Shown here: positions 4,773 to 12,025 of the stretch, piece by piece
How positions within the stretch are numbered: position 1 is the first letter of the stretch
How the letters are laid out: every line of letters begins with the position of its first letter
Assembly: GCF_046480435.1 (NCBI RefSeq)
Contig: NZ_PKGC01000173.1
Reading direction: 5' to 3' (one strand)
Length of the DNA: 12,261 bases
Source of the DNA: Limnospira platensis
GTDB taxonomy: Bacteria > Cyanobacteriota > Cyanobacteriia > Cyanobacteriales > Microcoleaceae
Position numbers and translations under genes: made by a program
The notes under the pieces: generated by a model
Seen by the model: only the letters and a program-made list of their open reading frames with translations
Told to the model about the DNA's origin: nothing
Database searches by the model: none

Positions 4773-6308
4773 ATGACCAAATTAACCGGAAAAGTTTATT
4801 TAGTAGGGGCAGGATTAGGAAATGTAGCTTATTTGACTGTAAAAGCCTATCAATTAGTCAAGCAGGCTGAAGTCCTAGTTTATGATGCCCTAGTTGATCA
4901 GTCAATTATACCCCTAATTTCGCCCCATTGTCTGAAAGTATATGTGGGAAAGCGAGGTAGCCAAGTCAGTACGCCCCAAAGCGAAATTAATGGTTTATTA
5001 GTAAAATATTGTCAACAAGGAAAACTGGTGGTGCGACTAAAGGGTGGCGATCCATTTATCTTTGGTCGCGCTAGTGCGGAAATTCAAGCCTTAATTGCTG
5101 CTAAGTGTGAATTTGAGGTAGTCCCAGGTATTTCCTCAGCATTAGCCGCCCCCCTACTGGCTGGTATTCCTGTCACTGATACAGTCATGAGTCGGTGTTT
5201 TGCAGTCATGACAGCCCATGAGCCAGAAGCGCTAAATTGGGCGAGTTTATCGGAACTCGAAACTTTAGTTATTCTCATGGCGGCGCGAAATTTACCTGTG
5301 ATTGTACACCAACTTAGACAACATGGGCGATCGCCTGAAACTCCCATAGCGATTATTAAAAATGGCGGTCGCTTTAATCAAAAGGTAATCGTTGGCACCT
5401 TAAATGATATTGTACATAAAACATCACGAGAATCCTTATCTCCCAGTGTCATAGTTGTGGGGAATGTCGTGCAACTGCAAACCTATCTACAGCCTCGCCA
5501 TAACCACTCAAGAATTATGCTGAGTCCATTACTTAATCACACCATTTTAGTCACCCGTTCGTCGGAACAATCAAACGAGTTTCGCAGTTTGCTGGAACAA
5601 AAAGGGGCTGAAGTCCTAGAAATGCCTACCCTAATGATCAGACCTCCTTCTACTTGGGAACCCCTTGATCAAGCGATCGCCTTCTCTGATACATCAAAGC
5701 CTTTTGACTGGCTATTATTAACCTCTGCTAATGCTGTATCATTCTTTTTTGAAAGACTCTTGGCTAATGGTAAAGATACCCGCATTTTAGCCAGCACTAA
5801 AATTGCTGTGGTCGGCAAAAAAACCGCTATGGTTTTGCGACAATGGGGACTAAATCCTGATTTTATACCCCCGGACTTTATCGCTGATTCCCTAGTCGAA
5901 AACTTCCCCGAATCAGTTAGCGGAAAACGTCTATTATTTCCCAGAGTGGAAACCGGAGGTCGGGAGATATTAGTTAAGGAATTAACCCAAGCTGGTGCGG
6001 AAGTAGTAGAGGTTCCCGCCTATGAGTCCGCTTGTCCAGATACCATCGATCCGAATGTTCAATCAGCCTTAGAAAATGGTATAATTAGTATTGCCACCTT
6101 TACCAGTTCCAAGACTGTCAAAAATTTCTGTAAACTCCTAGAAGGCTTTGCGGGTGATTCCTGGCGAGATTTAGTCACCGGAGTGGCGATCGCCTCTATT
6201 GGTCCCCAGACCTCCCAGACCTGCCAAACTCTCCTAGGAAGGGTTGATATTGAAGCCCAAGAATATACCCTAGAAGGACTCACTCAGGCTATCATAGATA
6301 AAATGTAG
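4773..6308 (+). CDS. cobA-hemD: Uroporphyrinogen-III C-methyltransferase / uroporphyrinogen-III synthase fusion
   Basis: This 511-residue bifunctional enzyme has two domains. Residues 1-240 are the SAM-dependent methyltransferase (SUMT): a glycine-rich start VGAGLG (11-16) followed by LTVKA, VGKRG (58-62), the hallmark LKGGDPFIFGR (89-99), and PGISSALAAPLLAGIPVT (118-135). This domain methylates uroporphyrinogen III at C2 and C7 to precorrin-2, the entry to siroheme and cobalamin. Residues 256-511 are uroporphyrinogen-III synthase (HemD): ILVTRSSEQS (258-267), DWLLLTSANAV (312-322), the hinge VVGKKTA (346-352), TFTSSKTVKNF (442-452) and IASIGPQTSQT (473-483). It cyclises hydroxymethylbilane. 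The fusion joins maker and first branch-point consumer of the same cytoplasmic intermediate. A GAGAG purine run precedes the start. The usual GPGDP loop is replaced by GLGNV. Confidence 0.93.
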   Translation: MTKLTGKVYLVGAGLGNVAYLTVKAYQLVKQAEVLVYDALVDQSIIPLISPHCLKVYVGKRGSQVSTPQSEINGLLVKYCQQGKLVVRLKGGDPFIFGRASAEIQALIAAKCEFEVVPGISSALAAPLLAGIPVTDTVMSRCFAVMTAHEPEALNWASLSELETLVILMAARNLPVIVHQLRQHGRSPETPIAIIKNGGRFNQKVIVGTLNDIVHKTSRESLSPSVIVVGNVVQLQTYLQPRHNHSRIMLSPLLNHTILVTRSSEQSNEFRSLLEQKGAEVLEMPTLMIRPPSTWEPLDQAIAFSDTSKPFDWLLLTSANAVSFFFERLLANGKDTRILASTKIAVVGKKTAMVLRQWGLNPDFIPPDFIADSLVENFPESVSGKRLLFPRVETGGREILVKELTQAGAEVVEVPAYESACPDTIDPNVQSALENGIISIATFTSSKTVKNFCKLLEGFAGDSWRDLVTGVAIASIGPQTSQTCQTLLGRVDIEAQEYTLEGLTQAIIDKM

Positions 6309-6326
6309 GCAGGGAGTCCTACCCTG

Positions 6327-6371
6327 TACCGGAACCCTATCAAAGTACAATTTAACCCTTTGTTTCCGGTA
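6327..6371. other. Stem-loop between cobA-hemD and the protease gene
   Basis: An 8-bp perfect inverted repeat, TACCGGAA (6327-6334) with TTCCGGTA (6364-6371), encloses a second short stem, CAAAG (6341-6345) with CTTTG (6358-6362). A smaller hairpin CAGGG/CCCTG (6310-6314, 6322-6326) lies just after the cobA-hemD stop. There is no T-run, so this is not a canonical terminator. It may protect mRNA ends or regulate the next gene. Confidence 0.4.
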
Positions 6372-6446
6372 ACTACCTCGAACAAACTTGATTGAGTTTA
6401 CGTCATATTACCATAGACTAACTAATTAAATTTTAGGGATATAACC

Positions 6447-7643
6447 ATGTTCAACTTGGGTTTTTCTCGCTTTGATTCCCTCACCGCCATTTTAACCGGA
6501 ATGGCAACAACTGCCGCCGTCGTCATAAGTTGTCAAGTCGCCCTAGCTACTAAAAGCGCCCAGCAAGTCGCCGAAATCGCTGCACCCATTACAGTTCAAA
6601 TTAATAGTGCCCTGGGAGACGGTTCTGGGGTAATTATCGCTAGACAAGATCATATCTATACAGTCCTGACCGTGAATCATGTAGTCAAAGCACCTGATGT
6701 CGCCTACAATATCCGCACCCATGATGGTCAAAGTCACCCGGTCACCAGTGTGACTAGACTGCAAACTACAGGTGATGAACCCGATTTAGCAGTAGTAAGA
6801 TTTGAAAGTAACCAGGAATACCCGATCGCCACTTTAGGCGATTCTGAACAGGTAGTGATTGGGGTTCAGATTTATGTCTATGCTTATCCGGCTACTGGGG
6901 GGTTAACCGGCGCGGCACGGGAACCAGAACTCTCCCCCGGATTGGTCACCAGTCGCCCTAAAAATCGCCCAGAAGGCTATAATTTGCGGTATCAGGCTGT
7001 TACTTGGAGTGGTATGAGTGGGGGTCCGGTATTTGATTCTCAAGGCCGTGTGGTGGGTTTACACGGCCAAGGGGAGTTTGGATTTGCTCAAACTCGTTCT
7101 GGAGATGTTACCCCCATTAAAACTGGGTTTAATGCCGCCGTTCCCATTAATTTGTTTCTCGAACAACTATCACAAGCCCAGTTAAATCCTAGTGATTTAC
7201 AAATGGATTGGGAAGCCCTAGAAGCCTCTCCTGTGTCGTTGGATACTCCCCAAAATGCCGAAACCTATTACTTTCGGGGGTTGAGTTGGTTGGATCGCGG
7301 TTATGCGTGGGAGGCGATCGCTGATTTTAACCGAGCCCTAGAATTGAATCCTAATTCCCCGGAAACCTATTTTAATTTGGGATTGGCGCGGACACTATTG
7401 GTGCTTAATGAACCGACCCGTGGCCCCAATCCCGTTCTTGACTACACTAGGGCGATCGAACTTAATCCCGGTTTTGCTGATGCCTATTATAATCGTGCCC
7501 TCAGCCATATCCGTCGCCAAGAATTTGAGGAAGCCTTAGCTGATTTTCGCCAAGCCGCAGAACTTTATCAACAACTGGGACGTTCAGATTCTCATCAGGA
7601 TGCCTTACAGCGTATCCATGAACTTGAGGAAATGGCACAATAA
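6447..7643 (+). CDS. Exported trypsin-like serine protease with TPR repeats
   Basis: This 398-residue protein has three parts. An N-terminal signal sequence or anchor (hydrophobic about 13-33, ending VALATKS) sends it to the periplasm or lumen. A chymotrypsin-fold protease domain spans about 45-240. The presumed catalytic triad is His78 in VNHVV, Asp113 in DLAVV and Ser191 in the classical GMSGGPV context, so it looks active. Residues 270-376 contain tetratricopeptide repeats, best seen at AETYYFRGLSWLDRG (271-285), ELNPNSPETYFNLG (299-312) and ELNPGFADAYYNRA (338-351). No PDZ domain follows the protease, unlike HtrA/DegP; the TPRs probably take over partner recognition. AGGGA lies 7 bases before the start. 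It is separated from cobA-hemD by 138 bases containing stem-loops, so it is probably transcribed independently. The substrate is unknown. Confidence 0.88.
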   Translation: MFNLGFSRFDSLTAILTGMATTAAVVISCQVALATKSAQQVAEIAAPITVQINSALGDGSGVIIARQDHIYTVLTVNHVVKAPDVAYNIRTHDGQSHPVTSVTRLQTTGDEPDLAVVRFESNQEYPIATLGDSEQVVIGVQIYVYAYPATGGLTGAAREPELSPGLVTSRPKNRPEGYNLRYQAVTWSGMSGGPVFDSQGRVVGLHGQGEFGFAQTRSGDVTPIKTGFNAAVPINLFLEQLSQAQLNPSDLQMDWEALEASPVSLDTPQNAETYYFRGLSWLDRGYAWEAIADFNRALELNPNSPETYFNLGLARTLLVLNEPTRGPNPVLDYTRAIELNPGFADAYYNRALSHIRRQEFEEALADFRQAAELYQQLGRSDSHQDALQRIHELEEMAQ

Positions 7644-7780
7644 CAGTTGAGGCTGTAGGGTGTAAAGTGTGTTTGGGGTGTACAAAAAGCAGCTATCCTG
7701 ACCTAAAACAAGGAAAACAGAGATGGTCGCTCCTAATCATCAGCACACTTTTTAATTTTCCCCCGTTTCCTTATTGACTA

Positions 7781-9523
7781 ATGACCAAACCAGTTATTCT
7801 CTGTGTCGATGATGAACCTATGATTTTGGACACTCTGAGGCGACTGCTTCGGAGAACATTGGGCGGAAAATATCGATTTGAATTTGCTGGTAGTGGCAAT
7901 GAAGGAATTAAATTAGCTCAAGAATTGATAGAAGCTGGGGAAGAATTGGCGGTAGTCATTTCTGATTATATGATGCCGGGTTTGCGGGGAGATGAAGTAT
8001 TAAAAGTTATTCATCATTTATCCCCCCATACTATGAATATTATGCTCACGGGTCATGCTGATATTGATGGGGTATTTAATGCTATTCAATATGCTAAACT
8101 TTATCGCTATATTTCTAAGCCTTGGGAAAATGAAGATTTGAGTTTAACCATTACTGAAGCTATTAACAGTTTCCAACAACAAAAGCAACTCGCTGACCAA
8201 AACTTTCAGCTTCAGGAGATGAACCGCGCCTTAGAATTACTTACCCAAGACCAAGCCAATTTGATTGAGTCTTTGGGTAAGACTGAACGCAAATATCGCA
8301 GTATCTTTGAGAATGCTCTGGAAGGGATTTTTCAAATTTCCCCTGATGGAAAGTTTATTAATGCTAATCCCACTTTGGCTAAGATTTATGGCTATGAATC
8401 CCCCAAGGAACTGATGTCTTCTATAACTGATGTCCAGAAACAGTTATATGTTGAACCTAATCGTTGGGATGAATTATTAGAAACTTTGCATGAGCGCCTG
8501 GAAATATCTAAGTTTGAATCTCAGGTTTATAATCGTGATGGTGAGATTATTTGGATTTCCGAAAGTGCCAGAATTGTTAATGATGAAAATGGTAATATTC
8601 TCTATTATCAAGGGTTTGTAGAAGATATCACTGAACGTAAACGCGCTGAAGCTGAACTAGAACGTTTTACCTCCGAATTATTTGAACTCAACCAGTCCTT
8701 TTTCCGCTTTGTTCCTCACCAATTTCTACAATATCTCGGTAAAGATAGCATTGTTGATGTTCAACTGGGGGATAATGTTCAACAGGAAATGTCGGTTTTA
8801 TTTGCTGATATCCGCGATTTTACTAGCCTCTCGGAACAAATGACCCCAGAGGATAATTTTAAGTTTATTAATGCTTATTTGTCCCATGTAGAACCAGCGA
8901 TCGCCGAATATCGAGGCTTTGTTGATAAGTACATTGGTGATGAAATTATGGCCCTCTTTAGCCACAGCGCCGATGATGCTCTGCGAGCCGGAATTAGAAT
9001 GCTTGACCTACTAGCAGAATACAACAAAACTCGACGGCGTACCGACCCCACAAAACCTACCTATCGTCCCCCTATTGAAATTGGTATTGGTATTAATACC
9101 GGAAAATTGATGTTAGGAACTGTGGGGGGAAAATCGCGCATGGATGGTACTGTAATTGGTGATGCGGTTAATTTGGCTTCCCGTTTGGAAGGATTAACTA
9201 AAAATTACGGCGTATCTCTATTAATCTCTCACTATACATTTGTCCGACTTAACCATATTAATGAGTATGGTATCCGTCTTATTGATCATGTTCAGGTTAA
9301 GGGGAAGTTAGAAATGGTTTCTGTGTTTGAGGTCTTTGATGCTGACCCCCCCGACTTGCGCGCGGGAAAACAAGCCACAAAAACTATGTTTGAGCGAGGA
9401 TTATTACACTATTATTTAGGCGAGATTTCTGAGGCGATCGCACTTTTTGAATCCTGTTTAGAACAGAACCCCCAAGATAAGGTCGCTCAGATTTATTTAA
9501 CCCGCTGTAAGGGTGATATTTAG
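7781..9523 (+). CDS. Response regulator with PAS and class III adenylate/guanylate cyclase domains
   Basis: A 580-residue signalling protein. The receiver domain (about 4-127) has acidic residues Asp10-Asp11, phospho-acceptor Asp62 in ISDYMMPG, Thr90 and Lys113 in SKPW. A short coiled coil (130-168) leads to a PAS domain with its PAC motif (169-290: YRSIFENALEGIF to GFVEDITERKRAE). A class III cyclase domain spans about 333-520. The metal-binding aspartates are Asp343 (FADIRDF) and Asp387 (YIGDE). Lys383 occupies the first purine-specifying position and Thr457 the second. Asn464 and Arg468 (VNLASR) complete the site. Lys plus Thr is the class IIIb pattern seen in cAMP-forming, often bicarbonate-responsive cyanobacterial enzymes, so adenylate cyclase is favoured. 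A TPR-like helical tail follows (535-575). No histidine kinase is adjacent. The start lacks an obvious ribosome site. Confidence 0.92.
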   Translation: MTKPVILCVDDEPMILDTLRRLLRRTLGGKYRFEFAGSGNEGIKLAQELIEAGEELAVVISDYMMPGLRGDEVLKVIHHLSPHTMNIMLTGHADIDGVFNAIQYAKLYRYISKPWENEDLSLTITEAINSFQQQKQLADQNFQLQEMNRALELLTQDQANLIESLGKTERKYRSIFENALEGIFQISPDGKFINANPTLAKIYGYESPKELMSSITDVQKQLYVEPNRWDELLETLHERLEISKFESQVYNRDGEIIWISESARIVNDENGNILYYQGFVEDITERKRAEAELERFTSELFELNQSFFRFVPHQFLQYLGKDSIVDVQLGDNVQQEMSVLFADIRDFTSLSEQMTPEDNFKFINAYLSHVEPAIAEYRGFVDKYIGDEIMALFSHSADDALRAGIRMLDLLAEYNKTRRRTDPTKPTYRPPIEIGIGINTGKLMLGTVGGKSRMDGTVIGDAVNLASRLEGLTKNYGVSLLISHYTFVRLNHINEYGIRLIDHVQVKGKLEMVSVFEVFDADPPDLRAGKQATKTMFERGLLHYYLGEISEAIALFESCLEQNPQDKVAQIYLTRCKGDI

Positions 9524-9561
9524 CTACTCCCAACTAATTGAATCACCCCCTGACTAGGGTT

Positions 9562-9592
9562 GGGTAATTGGCTATAATTACCCGATTTTTTT
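9562..9592 (+). terminator. Rho-independent terminator of the cyclase gene
   Basis: An 8-bp perfect stem, GGGTAATT (9562-9569) with AATTACCC (9576-9583), closes a 6-base loop and is followed by GA and seven T (9586-9592). It lies 38 bases after the cyclase stop and points along the plus strand. Its T-run overlaps the stop codon of the convergent psbV2 gene. There is no matching T-run on the other strand, so it does not serve psbV2 in the canonical way. Confidence 0.85.
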
Positions 9593-10079
9593 AGTTTTTA
9601 GCCCAACCAGGTGCTTTAATGGCTGATTGTAAGATAAAAGCCGCTAAGTTATCAATTTCTGCATCCGAAAGCCAATTTTCGGGAATTTCCCGACACCAGT
9701 AGTTAGTATCACTACCATCATAGCTGACGGGATGCCTCATATAAGCCACTAAATCTTTGATAGTATCCCTCGGAGGTGTGGCTCCTTTCAGGTCTTCCAG
9801 AGACAGGGAAACCGTCGGATAAGGAATAGTTACACCACCAGCGTGACAGTTTAAACAACTATCAGTAAACAACACTTTTCCCGCTGATAGATCTTCTACA
9901 GAAAAGGTCTGGGTTCCCCCTTGGCGATCGCTCTGTATTTCCACAGGTTCATCAGTCAGATATCTTAACACATAAGGGTCAACATTTTGAGCTTGAACCG
10001 GGAAACTAAAAATCAGCCATCCTACTATATTGGTGATAAATAAGAGCAGTAGAGAGCGCAAAAAACGGTTACGAAACAT
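9591..10079 (-). CDS. psbV2: Cytochrome c550-like protein PsbV2
   Basis: This 162-residue c-type cytochrome has a signal peptide (hydrophobic 9-25, cleavage after VQA at about 30) and one heme site CLNCH (Cys75, Cys78, His79). It is homologous to the neighbouring PsbV throughout: FPVQA/VDPYVLRYL, the TPPRD motif (101-105) and DLVAYMRHP. PsbV2 is a lumenal paralogue of the photosystem II extrinsic cytochrome, known from thermophilic and other cyanobacteria. Where PsbV has a histidine as sixth heme ligand, this protein has Cys129 (NYWCRE), 50 residues after the heme His. I recall this His/Cys arrangement from the structure of Thermosynechococcus PsbV2. The gene order psbV then psbV2 is also the known one; petJ, which follows there, is absent here. 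A hairpin (ATCAGC 10100-10105 with GCTGAT 10137-10142, inner GGAG/CTCC) lies in its leader. Confidence 0.87.
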   Translation of the reverse strand: MFRNRFLRSLLLLFITNIVGWLIFSFPVQAQNVDPYVLRYLTDEPVEIQSDRQGGTQTFSVEDLSAGKVLFTDSCLNCHAGGVTIPYPTVSLSLEDLKGATPPRDTIKDLVAYMRHPVSYDGSDTNYWCREIPENWLSDAEIDNLAAFILQSAIKAPGWAKN

Positions 10080-10250
10080 GGAAATTTGAGGTATTTAATA
10101 TCAGCAGTTAAATCGGAGACTTTAGATTTTAGCTCCGCTGATTATCCTAGATAATTCGCGGACTTTAGTGGTTACAATTTCAGAGTATTTAGTAACCCTT
10201 CTTAGTAGCCACCAAAAACCAAAACCTAAAGTCAGAAATCTAGTTAGGTC

Positions 10251-10271
10251 AATCTTTCAATCTGAAAGATT
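10251..10271 (-). other. Hairpin at the psbV stop codon
   Basis: A perfect 9-bp inverted repeat, AATCTTTCA (10251-10259) with TGAAAGATT (10263-10271), has a 3-base loop and overlaps the psbV stop codon (10270-10272). No T-run follows on the minus strand, so transcription probably continues into psbV2 at some level. The hairpin may stabilise the psbV mRNA 3' end or act as a weak attenuator. Confidence 0.55.
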
Positions 10272-10761
10272 AACGGAGGTATTTACCACCACCCCACTGT
10301 TCACCGCGAACCTTGGGTTGTAAGAGAATGTAACCCGCTACATTATACAGATCATCTTCGGAGATGTTTCTCATCTTGGGAAAAATGTCTGAACTTTTCA
10401 AGCTAGGATGCAGTTCGGATATCTCGACGAAGCCATCATAGGTGGTGGGATTTTTGATATAATCAACCAAGGCCGCAATGTTATCGCGGGGGGGAGTAGC
10501 CAAAGCCAGGGCTTCAGGACTCAAGTTAACATCAGGGTTGGTTTTAGTCACACCCAGCGCATGACACTGAGCGCAGGCGGCGTTAAATACTTGTTGGCCT
10601 TTTTTGATTTCTTTGAGACTCAAGACAGCAGTATCGCCTTGAGCATTGATGGGAAAGGTTCTCAATTCTTCAGTCAATTCCAAAGCGTTTGCATTACCCA
10701 CCCACATTTGAAAGGTGAAGAATACAGTGGCAACAGCCAACCAAATGTACCTTTTTAGCAT
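10270..10761 (-). CDS. psbV: Photosystem II cytochrome c550
   Basis: This 163-residue precursor has a 26-residue signal peptide ending NANA. The mature protein begins LELTEELRTFP, as in known cytochrome c550. The heme site CAQCH (Cys63, Cys66, His67) places the proximal ligand at mature His41. His118 (SELHPS) is mature His92, the known sixth ligand, so both axial histidines are in the expected positions. The TPPRD motif, YIKNPTTYDG and the C-terminal GGGKYLR are also typical. The protein sits on the lumenal face of photosystem II and stabilises the oxygen-evolving complex. The ribosome site is strong (AGGAG, 10766-10770, 4 bases before ATG). A good promoter lies directly upstream. psbV2 follows 190 bases downstream and accD lies upstream. 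Confidence 0.97.
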   Translation of the reverse strand: MLKRYIWLAVATVFFTFQMWVGNANALELTEELRTFPINAQGDTAVLSLKEIKKGQQVFNAACAQCHALGVTKTNPDVNLSPEALALATPPRDNIAALVDYIKNPTTYDGFVEISELHPSLKSSDIFPKMRNISEDDLYNVAGYILLQPKVRGEQWGGGKYLR

Positions 10762-11071
10762 GGTTCTCCTTAACTTTTAGATGATTATAGAACGCACTAC
10801 AGCAACAACTCAATCGGCAATGTTGAGCAGTTGTGATCCTGGTTTTTAGCGATTCTGTCTCAGAAGTCTGATCTCAATAGTCCTGTGTTAAATGATCTTT
10901 GTCAATCGTTGGATCTACTATCTGATTAAGCACTTGTGCGATCGCCAAATGGTAGTCCGAGGCCATTTGGGCCCTAGACAAATGAGCAAAAACCGATGAC
11001 AATTAGTCAAAACCGGCATCACCCACCAATTATATGCAGTAGTGGGTACTATCAAATCACTGATTTAGAGA
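10762..11071. other. Intergenic region between accD and psbV
   Basis: There is no gene in this 310-base gap. It holds the psbV ribosome site and promoter at its left end and one HIP1 site (10938-10945). An inverted repeat CCAAATGG (10945-10952) / CCATTTGG (10963-10970) directly abuts the HIP1 site. A second stem ACCCAC (11021-11026) / GTGGGT (11042-11047) and a short palindrome AAATCA-C-TGATTT (11054-11066) follow accD. None has a T-run on the minus strand, so a canonical accD terminator is not visible. Confidence 0.5.
10784..10813 (-). promoter_or_regulatory. Candidate psbV promoter
   Basis: On the minus strand a perfect TATAAT (10784-10789) is preceded by TTGAGT (10808-10813) with an 18-base spacer. 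Transcription would begin near 10777 and leave a leader of only about 15 bases that still contains the AGGAG ribosome site. This fits a strongly expressed photosystem gene. Confidence 0.55.
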
Positions 11072-12025
11072 TTATCGATGCTGTTGGGTTTCCTCAGAAC
11101 GATGGACATGGCTGAGGGACTTAGGGTTAGAGTCCGACAATTTTACAAAAGGTCTTCCGGTAGGCTGTGGTGGTCGGTGCAGCTTAATCAATTGGGTGAG
11201 GGTTTTTTTAAGCTGAGTGCGAGGGACGATCGCATCAATAAACCCATGAGCCATCAGATATTCAGAAGTTTGAAAATCATCAGGTAGTTTTTCTCGCAAG
11301 GTTTGCTCAATCACCCGACGACCCGCAAAACCAATAGTTGCCTGGGGTTCAGCTAGAATCAGATCACCGAGCATCGCAAAACTAGCCGTCACCCCTCCAG
11401 TAGTAGGATTTGTCAGTACAGGGATATACAAAAGTTTTTGCTCTCGATGTCGTTCCAAAGCTGCCGAGATTTTGGCCATTTGCATCAGGCTTAACATTCC
11501 CTCCTGCATTCTAGCCCCCCCGGAAGCACAGATAATCACTACCGGGTATTGATGCTCAGTCCCATATTCGATCATCCGGGTGAGTTTTTCTCCCACCACC
11601 GAACCCATACTACCCCCCATAAATTGAAAATCCATCACCCCAAGGGCGATCGATTCCCCATTCAATAAACCCGTCCCCGTTTGGACAGCATCAATTTGAC
11701 CTGTTTTCTCCCGGTATTCTCGCAGACGATCGCTGTAGGGTTTGCGATCGCGAAAATTCAGGGGATCTACTGAACACAGATTAGCAGCAATGGGCTGCCA
11801 GGTATTTTCATCAATCAGTTGTTTAATGCGATCGTCACTGTAGACCCTCATGTGATGGTCACATTGCAGACACACCATAAGATTCGCCTGTAAGTCTTTG
11901 GTGTAAGTTAATGCACCGCATTTTTCACATTTGACCCACAAACCATCGGCAATTTCTCGCTCTTGGCGTTCGGGACTAATGGGAACTGATTTTTGTCGAT
12001 TTGCAAACCAGTCAAATAGAGACAT
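11072..12025 (-). CDS. accD: Acetyl-CoA carboxylase carboxyltransferase subunit beta
   Basis: This 317-residue protein has an N-terminal zinc ribbon with Cys33, Cys36, Cys52 and Cys55 (CEKC and CLQC). A crotonase-fold carboxyltransferase domain follows. Typical blocks are MDFQFMGGSMGSVVGEK (131-147), ICASGGARMQEG (165-176), TNPTTGGVTASFAMLGD (205-221) and IGFAGRRVIEQT (231-242). With AccA it transfers the carboxyl group from carboxybiotin on AccB to acetyl-CoA, giving malonyl-CoA for fatty-acid synthesis in the cytoplasm. The length is normal. The last residues, SEETQQHR, are encoded by GAAACCCAACAG, a 12-base match to the window's palindromic repeat, so the tail may derive from it. No Shine-Dalgarno sequence precedes ATG 12025. 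Only 53 bases separate it from the end of a TnpB gene, so its promoter must lie in that gap or inside the insertion element. Confidence 0.96.
   Translation of the reverse strand: MSLFDWFANRQKSVPISPERQEREIADGLWVKCEKCGALTYTKDLQANLMVCLQCDHHMRVYSDDRIKQLIDENTWQPIAANLCSVDPLNFRDRKPYSDRLREYREKTGQIDAVQTGTGLLNGESIALGVMDFQFMGGSMGSVVGEKLTRMIEYGTEHQYPVVIICASGGARMQEGMLSLMQMAKISAALERHREQKLLYIPVLTNPTTGGVTASFAMLGDLILAEPQATIGFAGRRVIEQTLREKLPDDFQTSEYLMAHGFIDAIVPRTQLKKTLTQLIKLHRPPQPTGRPFVKLSDSNPKSLSHVHRSEETQQHR

Noticed and set aside
7664..7751. Inverted repeat AAAGTGTG (7664-7671) and CACACTTT (7744-7751) after the protease gene as a terminator
   Set aside because: The arms are 72 bases apart, too far for a canonical rho-independent hairpin, although T-rich sequence follows.
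4773..9523. A single operon of cobA-hemD, protease and cyclase
   Set aside because: Gaps of 138 and 137 bases with stem-loops, and unrelated functions, argue for separate transcription units.
10408..10758. 116-residue plus-strand frame opposite psbV
   Set aside because: It is the antisense shadow of psbV, whose assignment is certain. The same applies to 11078-11287 (accD), 5084-5347 and 6059-6283 (cobA-hemD), 6543-6764 (protease) and 3749-3946 (coiled-coil gene).
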